Source: Myxococcales bacterium | GTDB lineage: Bacteria > Myxococcota_A > Polyangia > Nannocystales > Nannocystaceae | Assembly (NCBI GenBank): GCA_020633315.1 | Contig: JACKDV010000004.1 | Coordinates: forward strand, 496,001-560,000 | DNA length: 64,000 bases | Direction: 5' to 3' | Shown: positions 19,054 to 29,673 of the stretch, piece by piece | Layout: the number at the start of each line of letters is the position of its first letter | How positions within the stretch are numbered: position 1 is the first letter of the stretch | Position numbers and translations under genes: made by a program | Notes under the pieces: model-generated | Databases searched by the model: none | The model's input: only the letters and a program-made list of their open reading frames with translations | What the model was told of the DNA's origin: nothing

Positions 19054-21075
19054 TCACTTGGGGGCGGCGAGCTCGGCGATGCGCTCGAGCAGGTCGGGCG
19101 TGGCCAGGCGCGGCAGCAGGGTCAGCATGCCGGAGCCGAGGCTCTTGGCGTCGACCGAGCGCATGATGTCGGGGCGCCCGTGCTCGTCGAAGCACACGAA
19201 GCTGCTCTTGCCCACGCTGTAGAACCACTCGTTGGCGGCGACCAGCAGCGCGGGGAAGTGGCGGGAGCCCCCCGGCACCAGCTCGAACACGCGGGCCGCG
19301 TCGAGCAGGCCGTACAGGTGCAGGCCGTCCTCGACCGCGTCGAGCACGGCGGCGGCGACGATCCGCCCCTGCTCCGTGGCGACGAGCATGGTCCGCTCGC
19401 GCATGAGCCCGTGGAACGCCCACTCCTGCTGGAGCTCCTCCTGCTCGAAGGCTCCGGGCAGGAGGTCGTGGGCCTCGAGATAGGCGTGGGGGCGCTTGCC
19501 CTGCAGCGCGTGCAGCACCTCGTCCACCTGCTCGGGCGTGGCCGTGTCCACGTTGGGGACGTCCACGTCGTTGCACATGGTCACGTTGAGCCGCCAGACC
19601 TCGAAGGGCACGCCGACCGAGCCCGGCATGGAGAGCACGAACTCGCGGTGCAGCACCTTGCTGAAGCCCGCGTCGTCGCGGACGTAGCCGATGAGCCACT
19701 CGAGCCCCTCGTTGGCGCCCGCCCGCTCGTAGACGTGGAAGTGGATGTCCCGCAGCGGAGAGCTGTCGGAGTTGACCAGGTGGGGTCGATCCGCGTTGCG
19801 GGCCATGTGGAGGCCGAACCAGCTCTTGCTCCACACGCGGAGACCGGCCAGCGTGGCCTCGACGCGGGTCGGGCTCTCGTACGACACCAGGCAGCCCACG
19901 TCGGGGGCCGCCGCCAGCTTGCGGTACGCGTTCTCGAAGGAGTCGCGCATCATCTGGAAGCCGAGGGACTGCCGTCGGCCTCCCGAGAGATCGAAGTAGC
20001 CCGACGCCTCGAACAGATCCCAGATCGACTGGAAGTCGTGGCCGAAGCTCCGCGTGGTGGGGTAGAGCAGGTTCTCCACCTCGCGAGCCCAGCGCTCCTG
20101 CTGTGCCTCGGGGGCGCCCGAGAGCGCCAGGCCGATGGTGTCGCAGCGATCGTAGGGCGAGGGAGATCGGTGCCGCAGGTCGCCGACGAAGCGCAGCCCG
20201 GGGCCGCCCTTCCAGGTGACGACGACCTCGGGGATGCGCAGCCCCGGCTCGACCAGCTCGAGGGCCTCCCCCACCCGCGCCGAGACCCCGCCGAAGGACA
20301 CGTCCTCCATCCTGAGCTCGAGGGTGTCCGCGGCCACGCCGTGCAGGATGACCTTGGCCCCCGAGGGCGCGAGCACTCGCCTCATCTGCCGACGGCGAGT
20401 GATCCTCACGTCCTTGGGCTGGACCTGGCCGCGCCAGCCCAGCGAGTCCTCGACGAAGGACACCGTGGAGAACGGCCCCTCCACCGTCACCTCGAACGGA
20501 GCCTTCATCTCGCCCCAGCGAGGGTCCCACTCCAAGAGGAGGCCGCGCTCTGGATCGAGCCGGCCGGGCAGGCATAGCCGGTCGGCGCTGCCCAGCGAGC
20601 GCACCTGGGCCCGCGAGCGCTCCGCGGTCAGGGCACTCAGTCGGCGAGCGATCCGATCCTCGGGCAGGCGCATCCGTCGGGGGCGGAGCGGGTGGTGGGG
20701 AGCATGCGCGAGCTCGTGGAAGCGGCGCGCGAGCTCTCGCCAGCGCTCCATGCCCTCGACGATCCACAGCAGGGCCTCGTGCCCGAGCTCGTACTCGGCG
20801 AGCCCGACCACGCGAGCTCGTCCCGACAGGTGGGCACGGCTTCGATCGCGGAGCTCGAACTCCACGACCTCGGCCACCGCCATCGCGGTCGCGCTGGTGA
20901 GGGTGAGGCGCATCCCCCACTCGCTGAGCTCCTGCACGACGCCACGCAGCTCACCGCCGAAGCTCACGGAGAGCTCGGGACGCGTGGGCTCGAGGCTCTC
21001 GGGCACGAGCACCGAGGACGGCGTGACCAGGCGCAGCGACGGTGAGGTGGCTCGTTCCTCCGAGCGCTCGCTCAT
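19054..21075 (-). CDS. PilZ-like domain protein with C-terminal acyltransferase-like region
   Basis: 673 residues. ATG 21075 is chosen because AGGAGGGAG sits seven bases upstream; an ATG at 21117 adds 14 residues. The N-terminal ~300 residues contain two PilZ-like beta-barrels: an ELSEWGMRLTL pattern near 50 and RRRQMRRVLAPSGAK followed by VSFGGVSARVGE near 210-250, close to the RxxxR...(D/N)xSxxG c-di-GMP motif. The C-terminal ~330 residues (SYESPTRVEATLAGLRVWSK is in the middle; MLVATEQGRIVAAAVLDAVEDG near 560) resemble a GNAT-like fold. Its position directly upstream of the E1/nitroreductase gene suggests a common pathway, possibly second-messenger regulated. Activity is not established. 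Confidence 0.65.
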   Translation of the reverse strand: MSERSEERATSPSLRLVTPSSVLVPESLEPTRPELSVSFGGELRGVVQELSEWGMRLTLTSATAMAVAEVVEFELRDRSRAHLSGRARVVGLAEYELGHEALLWIVEGMERWRELARRFHELAHAPHHPLRPRRMRLPEDRIARRLSALTAERSRAQVRSLGSADRLCLPGRLDPERGLLLEWDPRWGEMKAPFEVTVEGPFSTVSFVEDSLGWRGQVQPKDVRITRRRQMRRVLAPSGAKVILHGVAADTLELRMEDVSFGGVSARVGEALELVEPGLRIPEVVVTWKGGPGLRFVGDLRHRSPSPYDRCDTIGLALSGAPEAQQERWAREVENLLYPTTRSFGHDFQSIWDLFEASGYFDLSGGRRQSLGFQMMRDSFENAYRKLAAAPDVGCLVSYESPTRVEATLAGLRVWSKSWFGLHMARNADRPHLVNSDSSPLRDIHFHVYERAGANEGLEWLIGYVRDDAGFSKVLHREFVLSMPGSVGVPFEVWRLNVTMCNDVDVPNVDTATPEQVDEVLHALQGKRPHAYLEAHDLLPGAFEQEELQQEWAFHGLMRERTMLVATEQGRIVAAAVLDAVEDGLHLYGLLDAARVFELVPGGSRHFPALLVAANEWFYSVGKSSFVCFDEHGRPDIMRSVDAKSLGSGMLTLLPRLATPDLLERIAELAAPK

Positions 21076-21344
21076 CGCCCGGCTCCCTCCTGCTCCTCGA
21101 TCCTCTCCCGACCCCATGGCAGCCCCCTCTCCTCGATCCCGGACGGTGCTCCCGAGGTCCCCCGACCTCGACGTCCGCCCACTGGGATCACGCCTCTCAT
21201 CGGAAGGCCGATGCCTTCCAACAGCAGGATGTCACGCGAGGAACGGCGACGGCAAGCAACTTTGGTGGGCTCGCGTGCGTTCCTTTCATGTCTCGGGGAT
21301 CTGCCTACAGGCTCCGAGCGCTCGCACCTCGTGGGCGATCGCCG
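21076..21344. other. Intergenic region upstream of PilZ-like gene
   Basis: 269 bases between the PilZ-like gene start and the end of the next minus-strand gene. Relatively A+T-rich around 21236-21300 (GCAAGCAACTTTGG, CCTTTCATGTC). It should hold the promoter of the PilZ-like / Rv1355c-like pair. I could not fix -35/-10 boxes. Confidence 0.4.
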
Positions 21345-23096
21345 TCACCTCACCACGGCCTCCACCGCAACGGTCCCCTCCTCGGCTGCCACCCACAGCC
21401 CGTCCACATCGAGCGCTCGCTCACTGGCCTCACCGAAGATCCGCAGCCGCAAGAGCGCACCGAGGTCGAGCACCGGCAGGCGATCCGAGCGCACGCGCAG
21501 CTGCTCGTCGAGCTGGCTGCGAAGCGCCTCGGGATCGAGCACGGCGGAGAAGCACGGCACCCGTCGCTCGCGATCGCCCTGCCGCTCGCGGCACCCCAGA
21601 TACGCCGCATCGAGCGCACCACCCAGCCGCACCCGGCCTACCGCATCCTCGGGCCGAAGCGCCAGCACCCCGGTCGCGCCCAGCACCACGGTGCGCATCC
21701 CCGCGCGCTCGGGATCCCCCAGCTCGAGCACCACGCCGCCCAGCGTCGCCTCGATGCTCCCGTCACCCCGCGGGCGCAGCATCGGGGGTAGCTCCACCCC
21801 CAGCGCTCGAGTCTCCCAGCGCGTGCGCTCGCCGAGGCTCGCCTGCACCTCCTCGCGCAGTCCGCTGCGATCGAGCTCGGCCTGCAGGCCCCCGCGCACC
21901 ACCCACTCGGCCAGCAGACGATTGAGCAGATCTCCGCTCACGTCCACGCGGAGGTTGGCCCCCTCCCGTTCGGGCCGACGCGGCAACGGCAGCTCGGTGC
22001 CCAGCCACACCGCCTGGCTCGCGGCCTGGGTCCCCATCGCGTCCTCGCGGAGCTCCAGCCGCAGCGCCGCCGTGAGCCCGAGCTCGGCCGACAGCCGCGG
22101 CTCACCGCACCAATGGAGGTCGGCCACCAACGCCGGCTCGGTGGGCAGCACCACCACCTGCTCGGGCAGCCTCATCGCCTCGGTGGCCACCCGTAGCGCC
22201 CGCTCGATCTGCTCCTTGGCCTCGCGCTCCACCTCGCGCCGCGCCGTCTTCTCGCCCACCTTCTCGCCGAGCTTGCGCCCCACCAGCCCGCCTCCGGCCG
22301 CCACCGCCATGCCCAGCAGCGTGCCGCCGCCCGCCGCCGCCACCAGCCCGCCACCCACCGTGACCCCGATCGCACCCAGGCGGCGCGCTCCCTCGGCGCG
22401 CGCGAGCGCCTCGAGCTTGGGCCCGGGCGCCGCGGTGTCGAGCCGGCGCAGCGAGGCGATGATGCCCGCGTCGCCCGAGCCCCGCACGTCGATCACCCCG
22501 GCCACCCGCAGGTCGCCCTTGTCCTCCTCGCTGGTGTCGAGCGCCACGTCGAAGCGCAGGCCGCCGTCGACCACCTCGAGCACCTTGCGGGGCAGCACGC
22601 TGGTGGGCCCGAAGTACGCATTGCTCCGCGCCCCCGCGAGCAGCTTGGTCTCGACCACGGGCAGCAGCAGGTCGTGCACTCCCTGGGGGCCGAGCACCAG
22701 GCCCAGGTCGCAGCCGCGCTCCCGCTCGTGCTGCCAGGGGCCGGAGACCACCTCGTCGGAGAAGCGGGTCACCCGACCCCCGCGACGGGTGAGCTCCAGC
22801 TCCACGAAGTGCAGGCCCGGGGACAGCCCGGGAAGCTCGAGCGCGATCCCGTCGTCGCCCACCGGCTGCACCACCAGCTCGGTGTGGCGATCGAGCCGCG
22901 CCCGCAGCCGCTCGCGATCCTCCGCCGGCGAGACGGCAGCCTCGTAGCGCAGCGCCCCCGCCTCGGCCCGCAGCACCCCGGCCCCGCGCTCCAGCGCCTC
23001 GATCGGCCGCGGCAGCGCGCGCAGGCCCATCGCTCCGGCCACCGCCACGGCGGCGAAGCTCAGCATGCCCAGGCCGATCGAGAGCTCCTTGCGCAT
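21345..23096 (-). CDS. Membrane-anchored protein, partner of MlaFE-type ABC transporter
   Basis: 583 residues. N-terminal uncleaved membrane anchor (LSIGLGMLSFAAVAVAGAMGL) as in MlaD/MCE proteins, but I see no MCE domain. A glycine-zipper hairpin (~260-285: VTVGGGLVAAAGGGTLLGMA) could insert in a membrane. The C-terminal ~240 residues (DVSGDLLNRLLAEWVVRGGLQ, LDPEALRSQLDEQLRVR, LLRLRIFGEA) have the amphipathic beta pattern of tubular lipid-binding (TULIP/BPI-like) domains; this is an inference from periodicity, not a recognised match. It starts four bases after the ABC transporter gene ends, hence translationally coupled. The likely role is a periplasmic lipid carrier for that transporter. Confidence 0.6.
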   Translation of the reverse strand: MRKELSIGLGMLSFAAVAVAGAMGLRALPRPIEALERGAGVLRAEAGALRYEAAVSPAEDRERLRARLDRHTELVVQPVGDDGIALELPGLSPGLHFVELELTRRGGRVTRFSDEVVSGPWQHERERGCDLGLVLGPQGVHDLLLPVVETKLLAGARSNAYFGPTSVLPRKVLEVVDGGLRFDVALDTSEEDKGDLRVAGVIDVRGSGDAGIIASLRRLDTAAPGPKLEALARAEGARRLGAIGVTVGGGLVAAAGGGTLLGMAVAAGGGLVGRKLGEKVGEKTARREVEREAKEQIERALRVATEAMRLPEQVVVLPTEPALVADLHWCGEPRLSAELGLTAALRLELREDAMGTQAASQAVWLGTELPLPRRPEREGANLRVDVSGDLLNRLLAEWVVRGGLQAELDRSGLREEVQASLGERTRWETRALGVELPPMLRPRGDGSIEATLGGVVLELGDPERAGMRTVVLGATGVLALRPEDAVGRVRLGGALDAAYLGCRERQGDRERRVPCFSAVLDPEALRSQLDEQLRVRSDRLPVLDLGALLRLRIFGEASERALDVDGLWVAAEEGTVAVEAVVR

Positions 23097-23100
23097 GGCA

Positions 23101-24741
<1,641 letters not shown>

Positions 24742-24905
24742 CGCGCACCAAGGTAGCAGCCCTCGATCGCCTCGGCCTCGCTCGCGCCCCTGCGCCGCTC
24801 TCCGAACACCGATCCTCACCCCGTGTGGAGGCCCTCACGGCGCCCGACGAGAAAGCTCGGGCGCGCCTGAAACAACCCGGCCCCCACGGTAGTCTCCTGG
24901 GGCCA

Positions 24906-27380
24906 ATGCCGCCCCAACGCCCGTCCTCCCCCCGCCTGCGCCCCCGATCGTGGCTGGGCCTGGCCCTGCTGATGTCCACCCTCGCCTGCGTCGGCAAGGC
25001 GAAGGAGACCACCTCCCCACCGACCGCGGGCCCGCCGACCACCGCGGTCCCCTCGGGCGACGAGGAGGAGCTGGCGGCCCGGCTCGAGCGCCTCGCCGCC
25101 CGCCTCGAGCAGGCCCGGGTGGACAACCACATCCCCGGCATGGCGGTGGCGGTGGTCAAGGGCGACGAGCTCGTCTTCGCCCAGGGCTTCGGCTACGCCG
25201 ACCTCGAGTCCAAGCGCGAGGTGACCCCCGAGTCGGTGTTCGCGGTGGGCTCGACCACCAAGGCCTTCACCACCACCCTCGCCGCGATGCAGATCGACGC
25301 GGGCAAGCTGCGCTGGGACGATGCCGTGGTCGATCGCGTGCCCGAGCTGAAGCTCGCCCCGCGACCCGTGCAGGCCGACGGCAAGCCGCCCCAGACCACG
25401 CTGCGCGACCTGCTGTCCCACCGCACCGGCTTCACCCGCATGAGCGTGCTGTGGGCCAGCGGCGGCCTGTCCCGCCCCGACATGCTGGCCCAGGCCAGCC
25501 ACGCGGAGCCGATCGCCGACTTCCGCAAGGAGTTCCACTACAACAACGTCAACTTCGCGGCGGTGGGCGAGGCGGCGGCGCGCACCGCCGACACCACCTG
25601 GTCGGCGATGCTGCAGGAGCGGATCTTCGAGCCGCTGGGCATGGGCCACACCACCGTCACCGTGGCGGGGGCCCAGGCCGATCCCAACCTGGCGCAGGGC
25701 TACCGCTGGCGCGAGGAGAGCGAGCGCCACGAGGCCCTGCCCATGCGCGACCTCGAGGCGATCGCCCCCGCGGGCGCCATCAACTCCACCGTGCTCGACA
25801 TGTCGCAGTGGCTGCGCCTGCAGCTCGGCCGCGGCGTCTTCGAGGGCGAGCGCCTGGTGTCCGAGGAGCGCATCGAGGAGATGTGGACCCCCCAGATCGA
25901 GATCGGCGCGGGCCTGCACTACGGCCTGGGCTGGATGGTCGGCGCGTGGCGAGGCCATCGCATGGTGGAGCACGGCGGCAACATCGACGGCTACGCGGCC
26001 GAGGTGGGCATGCTGCCCGACGACGGGATCGCCTTCGTGCTGCTCACCAACACCAGCAGCACCCCCTTCCAGCGCGGCTCGCTCGACCTGGTGTTCGACA
26101 GCATGATCGGCGAGCTGCCCCGCGCGGGCGAGGAGGCCGGCCCCACGCTCGACCTGTCGCCCTACCCCGGCAAGTACGTGGCCGACTTCGGCCCCTTCGA
26201 CGACGCCCGCTTCACCGTGCTGGCCGAGGGCGGCTCGCTGCACGTGGACGTGCCCGGCCAGACCAAGTACGAGCTCGCGCCCCCCAACGAGCAGGGGCGC
26301 TGGGCCTTCGCCATCACCGATCAGATCCAGGTGTACTTCGACCTCGACGAGACGGGCAAGCGCGCCCAGGTGCTGCACATGCTGCAAGGCGGGCTCGACC
26401 TCGAGCTGCCGCGCGAGGGCTACGCGTTCCCGCCGGAGGTGGAGCCCGCCGAGGTCGCCGAGCTGCTCGGGCGCTACGAGGAGGAGGGCGGCAAGCTCAA
26501 GGCCACCGTGCGAGTGGCTCGCGGGCGCCTGGTGGCCGACGTGGACGGGCAGATGGCCTTCGACCTGCGCAAGCCCGGCGAGGACGGCCGCTGGCACCTG
26601 CGCGCGCGCGACTCGATCGCGGTCAGCTTCCGGCGCGACGCGAAGGGCAAGGTGGACGCGATGATCCTCCACCAGGACGGCAAGGACGTCCCGCTGACGC
26701 GCAAGGCTGGCGCCGAGCGGCCGCTGCCCACGGTGCAGGCCCTGCTGGCCAAGTCCAAGGCCGAGGCCTTCGAGGCGCGGCTGGCCAAGCTCGGCCCCAT
26801 CGAGCTGCGCGGCAAGGTCCGCATGCCCTCGTCGGCAGTGGAGGGTCGCTTCCGCCTGGTGATCGACGCCGAGCACCACCACCGCATGGAGCTCGACCTC
26901 GGCGTGCACGGTCGGGCCATCGACACCTACGACGGCAAGGAGGCCTGGAGCGTGTCCACGATGGGCCCGCCCACCCAGGCCGAGGGCAAGTACCTGCGCC
27001 AGACCCAGCTCGGCGGGCCGCTCACCGTGGGGGACTGGAGCGCCGGCTTCGACGACGCGCGCGTGGAGGGCTGGGCCAGCCGCGACGGCAAGGAGCTGGT
27101 CGAGGTGGTGCTGCGCGCCAAGGACCTGCCGCCCCGTCGGCTGCTCGTCGATCCCAAGACCGGCGACGTGCTCGGCTTCGACGCCGTGGAGCTGGCCGAG
27201 GGCGCGGGGGGCATCCCCACCCAGGGCGAGGTGGGCGAGTACCGACGCGAGCTGGGCCTGCGCCTGCCCCACCACCTCCGCAGCTTCAACGTGCACGCGG
27301 GGGCCACCATCTTCGAGGTGGAGACGGTGACCAAGGCGCAGGGCGATCCGGCCGAGCTGTTTGGGCGCGCGTCCCTGTAG
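24906..27380 (+). CDS. Class C beta-lactamase-family serine hydrolase lipoprotein
   Basis: 824 residues from ATG 24906. Signal LALLMSTLACVG with a lipobox, then a short Thr/Pro linker. Hydrolase domain residues ~55-410: catalytic SxxK as VGSTTKAFTTTLAAMQ, YxN as FHYNNVNFAAVGEAAAR, and the third box as VEHGGNIDGY. Residues ~410-825 are additional beta domains of a type often appended to such enzymes (YPGKYVADFGPF, GRYEEEGGKLKATVR); the last ~200 residues resemble a lipoprotein-binding beta-clam region. Family members act as peptidases or esterases on D-amino-acid or other substrates, and a beta-lactam-resistance role is not implied. The 92 bases downstream separate it from the next gene. Confidence 0.86.
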   Translation: MPPQRPSSPRLRPRSWLGLALLMSTLACVGKAKETTSPPTAGPPTTAVPSGDEEELAARLERLAARLEQARVDNHIPGMAVAVVKGDELVFAQGFGYADLESKREVTPESVFAVGSTTKAFTTTLAAMQIDAGKLRWDDAVVDRVPELKLAPRPVQADGKPPQTTLRDLLSHRTGFTRMSVLWASGGLSRPDMLAQASHAEPIADFRKEFHYNNVNFAAVGEAAARTADTTWSAMLQERIFEPLGMGHTTVTVAGAQADPNLAQGYRWREESERHEALPMRDLEAIAPAGAINSTVLDMSQWLRLQLGRGVFEGERLVSEERIEEMWTPQIEIGAGLHYGLGWMVGAWRGHRMVEHGGNIDGYAAEVGMLPDDGIAFVLLTNTSSTPFQRGSLDLVFDSMIGELPRAGEEAGPTLDLSPYPGKYVADFGPFDDARFTVLAEGGSLHVDVPGQTKYELAPPNEQGRWAFAITDQIQVYFDLDETGKRAQVLHMLQGGLDLELPREGYAFPPEVEPAEVAELLGRYEEEGGKLKATVRVARGRLVADVDGQMAFDLRKPGEDGRWHLRARDSIAVSFRRDAKGKVDAMILHQDGKDVPLTRKAGAERPLPTVQALLAKSKAEAFEARLAKLGPIELRGKVRMPSSAVEGRFRLVIDAEHHHRMELDLGVHGRAIDTYDGKEAWSVSTMGPPTQAEGKYLRQTQLGGPLTVGDWSAGFDDARVEGWASRDGKELVEVVLRAKDLPPRRLLVDPKTGDVLGFDAVELAEGAGGIPTQGEVGEYRRELGLRLPHHLRSFNVHAGATIFEVETVTKAQGDPAELFGRASL

Positions 27381-27472
27381 GACCCGCGCTCGCCCGCGCC
27401 GCGCCGATCCTCGCCGCCGCGCATCCTCGTGGGTGCCGGCGGCCGTGCGATCGCGTACCCTGGATCCGTCCC

Positions 27473-27922
27473 ATGGCCTACGCCAACGTCGAGCTGATCC
27501 AGGCGCTCCGCCGCACCGCCGCCCGCCTGCGCGAGGGCAGCGACTACCAGTGGGGCCACCTGGGCATGTGCAACTGCGGGCAGCTCGCCCAGACCCTCAC
27601 CGGTGAGGACCGCCATGCGATCCACGCGGCCGCGCTGCGGATCGGCGGCGAGTGGGAGGACCGCGTGCGCGAGTACTGCCCCGACAGCGGCCAGCCCATC
27701 GACGCGATCATCCGCGCCATGCTCGGCCACGGGCTGAGCACGGGCGACCTCGCCGATCTCGAGGATCTCAGCGACGACCGGATCCTGCGGCGGCTACCCT
27801 CGGGGCGTCGCTACCTCGAGCGCAACCAGCGAGACGACGTGATCGAGTACCTCGAGACCTGGGCCGCGCTGCTCGAGGAGCAGCTGCGCGAGCGCCTGCT
27901 CGCGGCGGGACACGCCGCGTAG
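27473..27922 (+). CDS. Conserved hypothetical protein with WGH..CNCG motif
   Basis: 149 residues from ATG 27473. A recognisable signature is YQWGHLGMCNCGQLAQTLTG at residues 24-43, which I recall from small conserved hypothetical proteins in Bacteroidota and myxobacteria. The two Cys of CNC suggest a metal or redox site. The rest is helical and acidic, ending with a coiled helix (YLETWAALLEEQLRERLLAA). No signal peptide; cytoplasmic. The function is unknown and the neighbours offer no hint. Confidence 0.75.
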   Translation: MAYANVELIQALRRTAARLREGSDYQWGHLGMCNCGQLAQTLTGEDRHAIHAAALRIGGEWEDRVREYCPDSGQPIDAIIRAMLGHGLSTGDLADLEDLSDDRILRRLPSGRRYLERNQRDDVIEYLETWAALLEEQLRERLLAAGHAA

Positions 27923-28157
27923 GGCCGCGCTCCGCCGCGAGCCCTCGAGTCGTTCGTGCGAGCGCGAGATCGCGACCGCATACGAGCCCGAGGTTGACAC
28001 CTGGATCGTCGACGGCCTCGCGTCGCCGCACGAATCGACGAAACCATCGCGACCATCGTCCGGTCTAGTCGGCGGCGCCACGCCCTGGCTCGTTGCCACC
28101 ACCCCCGTGGAGACGGGCCCTCCGCGGGCGCCCCTTCTCCGTCGGGAGCGCTCGTCC
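27923..28157. other. Intergenic region upstream of protease gene
   Basis: 235 bases. A perfect TTGACA hexamer lies at 27994-27999, but no good TATAAT-like hexamer 16-18 bases downstream was found, so the promoter assignment is weak. An out-of-frame extension of the protease ORF begins at 28107, but its residues before the signal peptide look spurious. Confidence 0.35.
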
Positions 28158-29663
28158 ATGTCGTCTGCGTCCATGATGGCCCTCGCGCCGCTGGCCCTCG
28201 CGCTGGTTGTCCCCGTCACCGCCGAGCCCGATCCCTCCGCCATCAAGGGGGGTGAGGCGGTGGGCCCCTGTGGCTGGCCGTCGGTCGTGAAGATCACCCC
28301 GCTGTCGGGCGGCGGGGTGTGCAGCGCGGTGCTGGTGCACCCGCGGCTCATCATGACCACGGCCCACTGCCTGGACGAAGGCGTCGCTCCCGAGGTCGTC
28401 TTCGGTGAGGACATCGAGGCCGGCCACGTGCTCGCCGAGATCGTGGAGTGCGAGCTGTACCCATCGTGGTCCCTCGGCGGTCCCGAGGGCACGGACTTCG
28501 GGTTCTGCGTGCTCGACCAGCCGGTGCTCACCGTGCCGATCGTGCCGGTGGCCGGGGGCTGCGAGCAGACCGCCATCACCCCGGGTGCGCGCATCGTCCA
28601 GGTCGGCTTCGGCGTCGATGACGATCTGGTCGTCGGCCACAAGCGCATGCTCGACACCTCGATCTACGCCCTCACCCCCGACGGCGGGATCGAGGTCCGC
28701 GACCCCAACGGCATCATCTGCAGCGGCGACTCGGGCGGCCCCACCTTCGTGTACCTCGACCCGGCCGACGGAGGCGACGGAACGTGGCGCGTGGCGGGGA
28801 TCCACTCGTGGACCTACGTGTCCGAGCCCGGGACCCACAGCTGCATCGACAGCTCCTACAGCGGCATCATCGACGGCGCCATCGAGTGGGTCGAGGCGGC
28901 GAGCGGCTTCGACATCACGCCGTGCACCGACGGCGACGCGTGGGCCCCCACCTTCCACTGCGGGGGGCTCCCCACCGAGCCCTGGGTGGGCGACGGCGAC
29001 TACCCGAGCGGGTGCACGAGCCCCGCGGTGGTGGAGTTCAGCGGGATCTGTGGGCCCCCGCTGGACTCGAGCCCCGACACCGAGCCGCCGCAGGTGACGA
29101 TCGTCTCGCCGCAGTGGGAGCAACAGCTGCTGCCCGCCGGAGACCAGACCCCGGTGGAGCTCGAGCTGCAGGCCACCGACCAGGGCTGGGGCGTGGCCTC
29201 GATCGAGCTGACCATCCGCAACGCGAGCACGGGCAGCGAGCAGGTCGAGCCGCGCGACGAGTGGACCCCGTGGACCTGGACCACCGAGCTGGCCCCCGGC
29301 TCCTACGAGCTCGAGGCGATCGCGACCGATCACGCGGGCAACGTGTCGGAGGTGGCGTTCTCGTGCTTCGGCATCGGCGAGCCCGGCTGCGAGGGCGTGG
29401 GAGACGGGACGGCGGGGACCAGCACCGGCTCGGACGATGGCCCCGGCGGCACCGCGGGCGACACCGACGACGCCGGGGCGAGCGACGACGACGGCTCGGG
29501 GTGCGCGTGTCGGACCCGAGCGCGCACGAGGCCGGGGCCTGCAGCCGTCGTCCTGCTCGGGCTGGGCCTGCTGGGGCGAGGCCGACGACGGCGGCCCATC
29601 GGCACCCTGAGCCACCGCTCCTCCGAGAGCGGCCCCGTCGCGTCCCCCGCCCCGTCGCGGTAG
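28158..29663 (+). CDS. Secreted trypsin-like serine protease with MYXO-CTERM-type tail
   Basis: 501 residues from ATG 28158 (an ATG at 28107 would place 17 charged residues before the signal peptide). Signal ALAPLALALVVPVTA, then a chymotrypsin-fold domain beginning IKGGEAVGPCGWP. Catalytic triad: TTAHC (His), TDFGFCVLD (Asp) and GDSGGPTF (Ser), with paired Cys. A beta-sandwich domain (PQVTIVSPQWEQQLLPAGD, split before residue 350) and a Gly/Thr/Asp linker follow. The C-terminus has GCAC followed by a hydrophobic helix and RGRRRRP, the pattern of the MYXO-CTERM sorting signal, predicting surface anchoring. Likely a secreted digestive or surface-processing protease. Confidence 0.88.
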   Translation: MSSASMMALAPLALALVVPVTAEPDPSAIKGGEAVGPCGWPSVVKITPLSGGGVCSAVLVHPRLIMTTAHCLDEGVAPEVVFGEDIEAGHVLAEIVECELYPSWSLGGPEGTDFGFCVLDQPVLTVPIVPVAGGCEQTAITPGARIVQVGFGVDDDLVVGHKRMLDTSIYALTPDGGIEVRDPNGIICSGDSGGPTFVYLDPADGGDGTWRVAGIHSWTYVSEPGTHSCIDSSYSGIIDGAIEWVEAASGFDITPCTDGDAWAPTFHCGGLPTEPWVGDGDYPSGCTSPAVVEFSGICGPPLDSSPDTEPPQVTIVSPQWEQQLLPAGDQTPVELELQATDQGWGVASIELTIRNASTGSEQVEPRDEWTPWTWTTELAPGSYELEAIATDHAGNVSEVAFSCFGIGEPGCEGVGDGTAGTSTGSDDGPGGTAGDTDDAGASDDDGSGCACRTRARTRPGPAAVVLLGLGLLGRGRRRRPIGTLSHRSSESGPVASPAPSR

Positions 29664-29673
29664 CGTGGGACCC

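Noticed and set aside
21345..23096. MCE (MlaD) domain in the ABC partner
   Set aside because: Anchor resembles MlaD but I could not find the MCE core, so called unknown instead.
24950..27922. Open frame of 990 codons fused to the small conserved protein
   Set aside because: Only the last 149 codons from 27473 are a real protein; the rest is a shadow of the serine hydrolase.
27994..27999. TTGACA as a -35 box for the protease gene
   Set aside because: No plausible -10 hexamer at 16-18 bases; probably chance.
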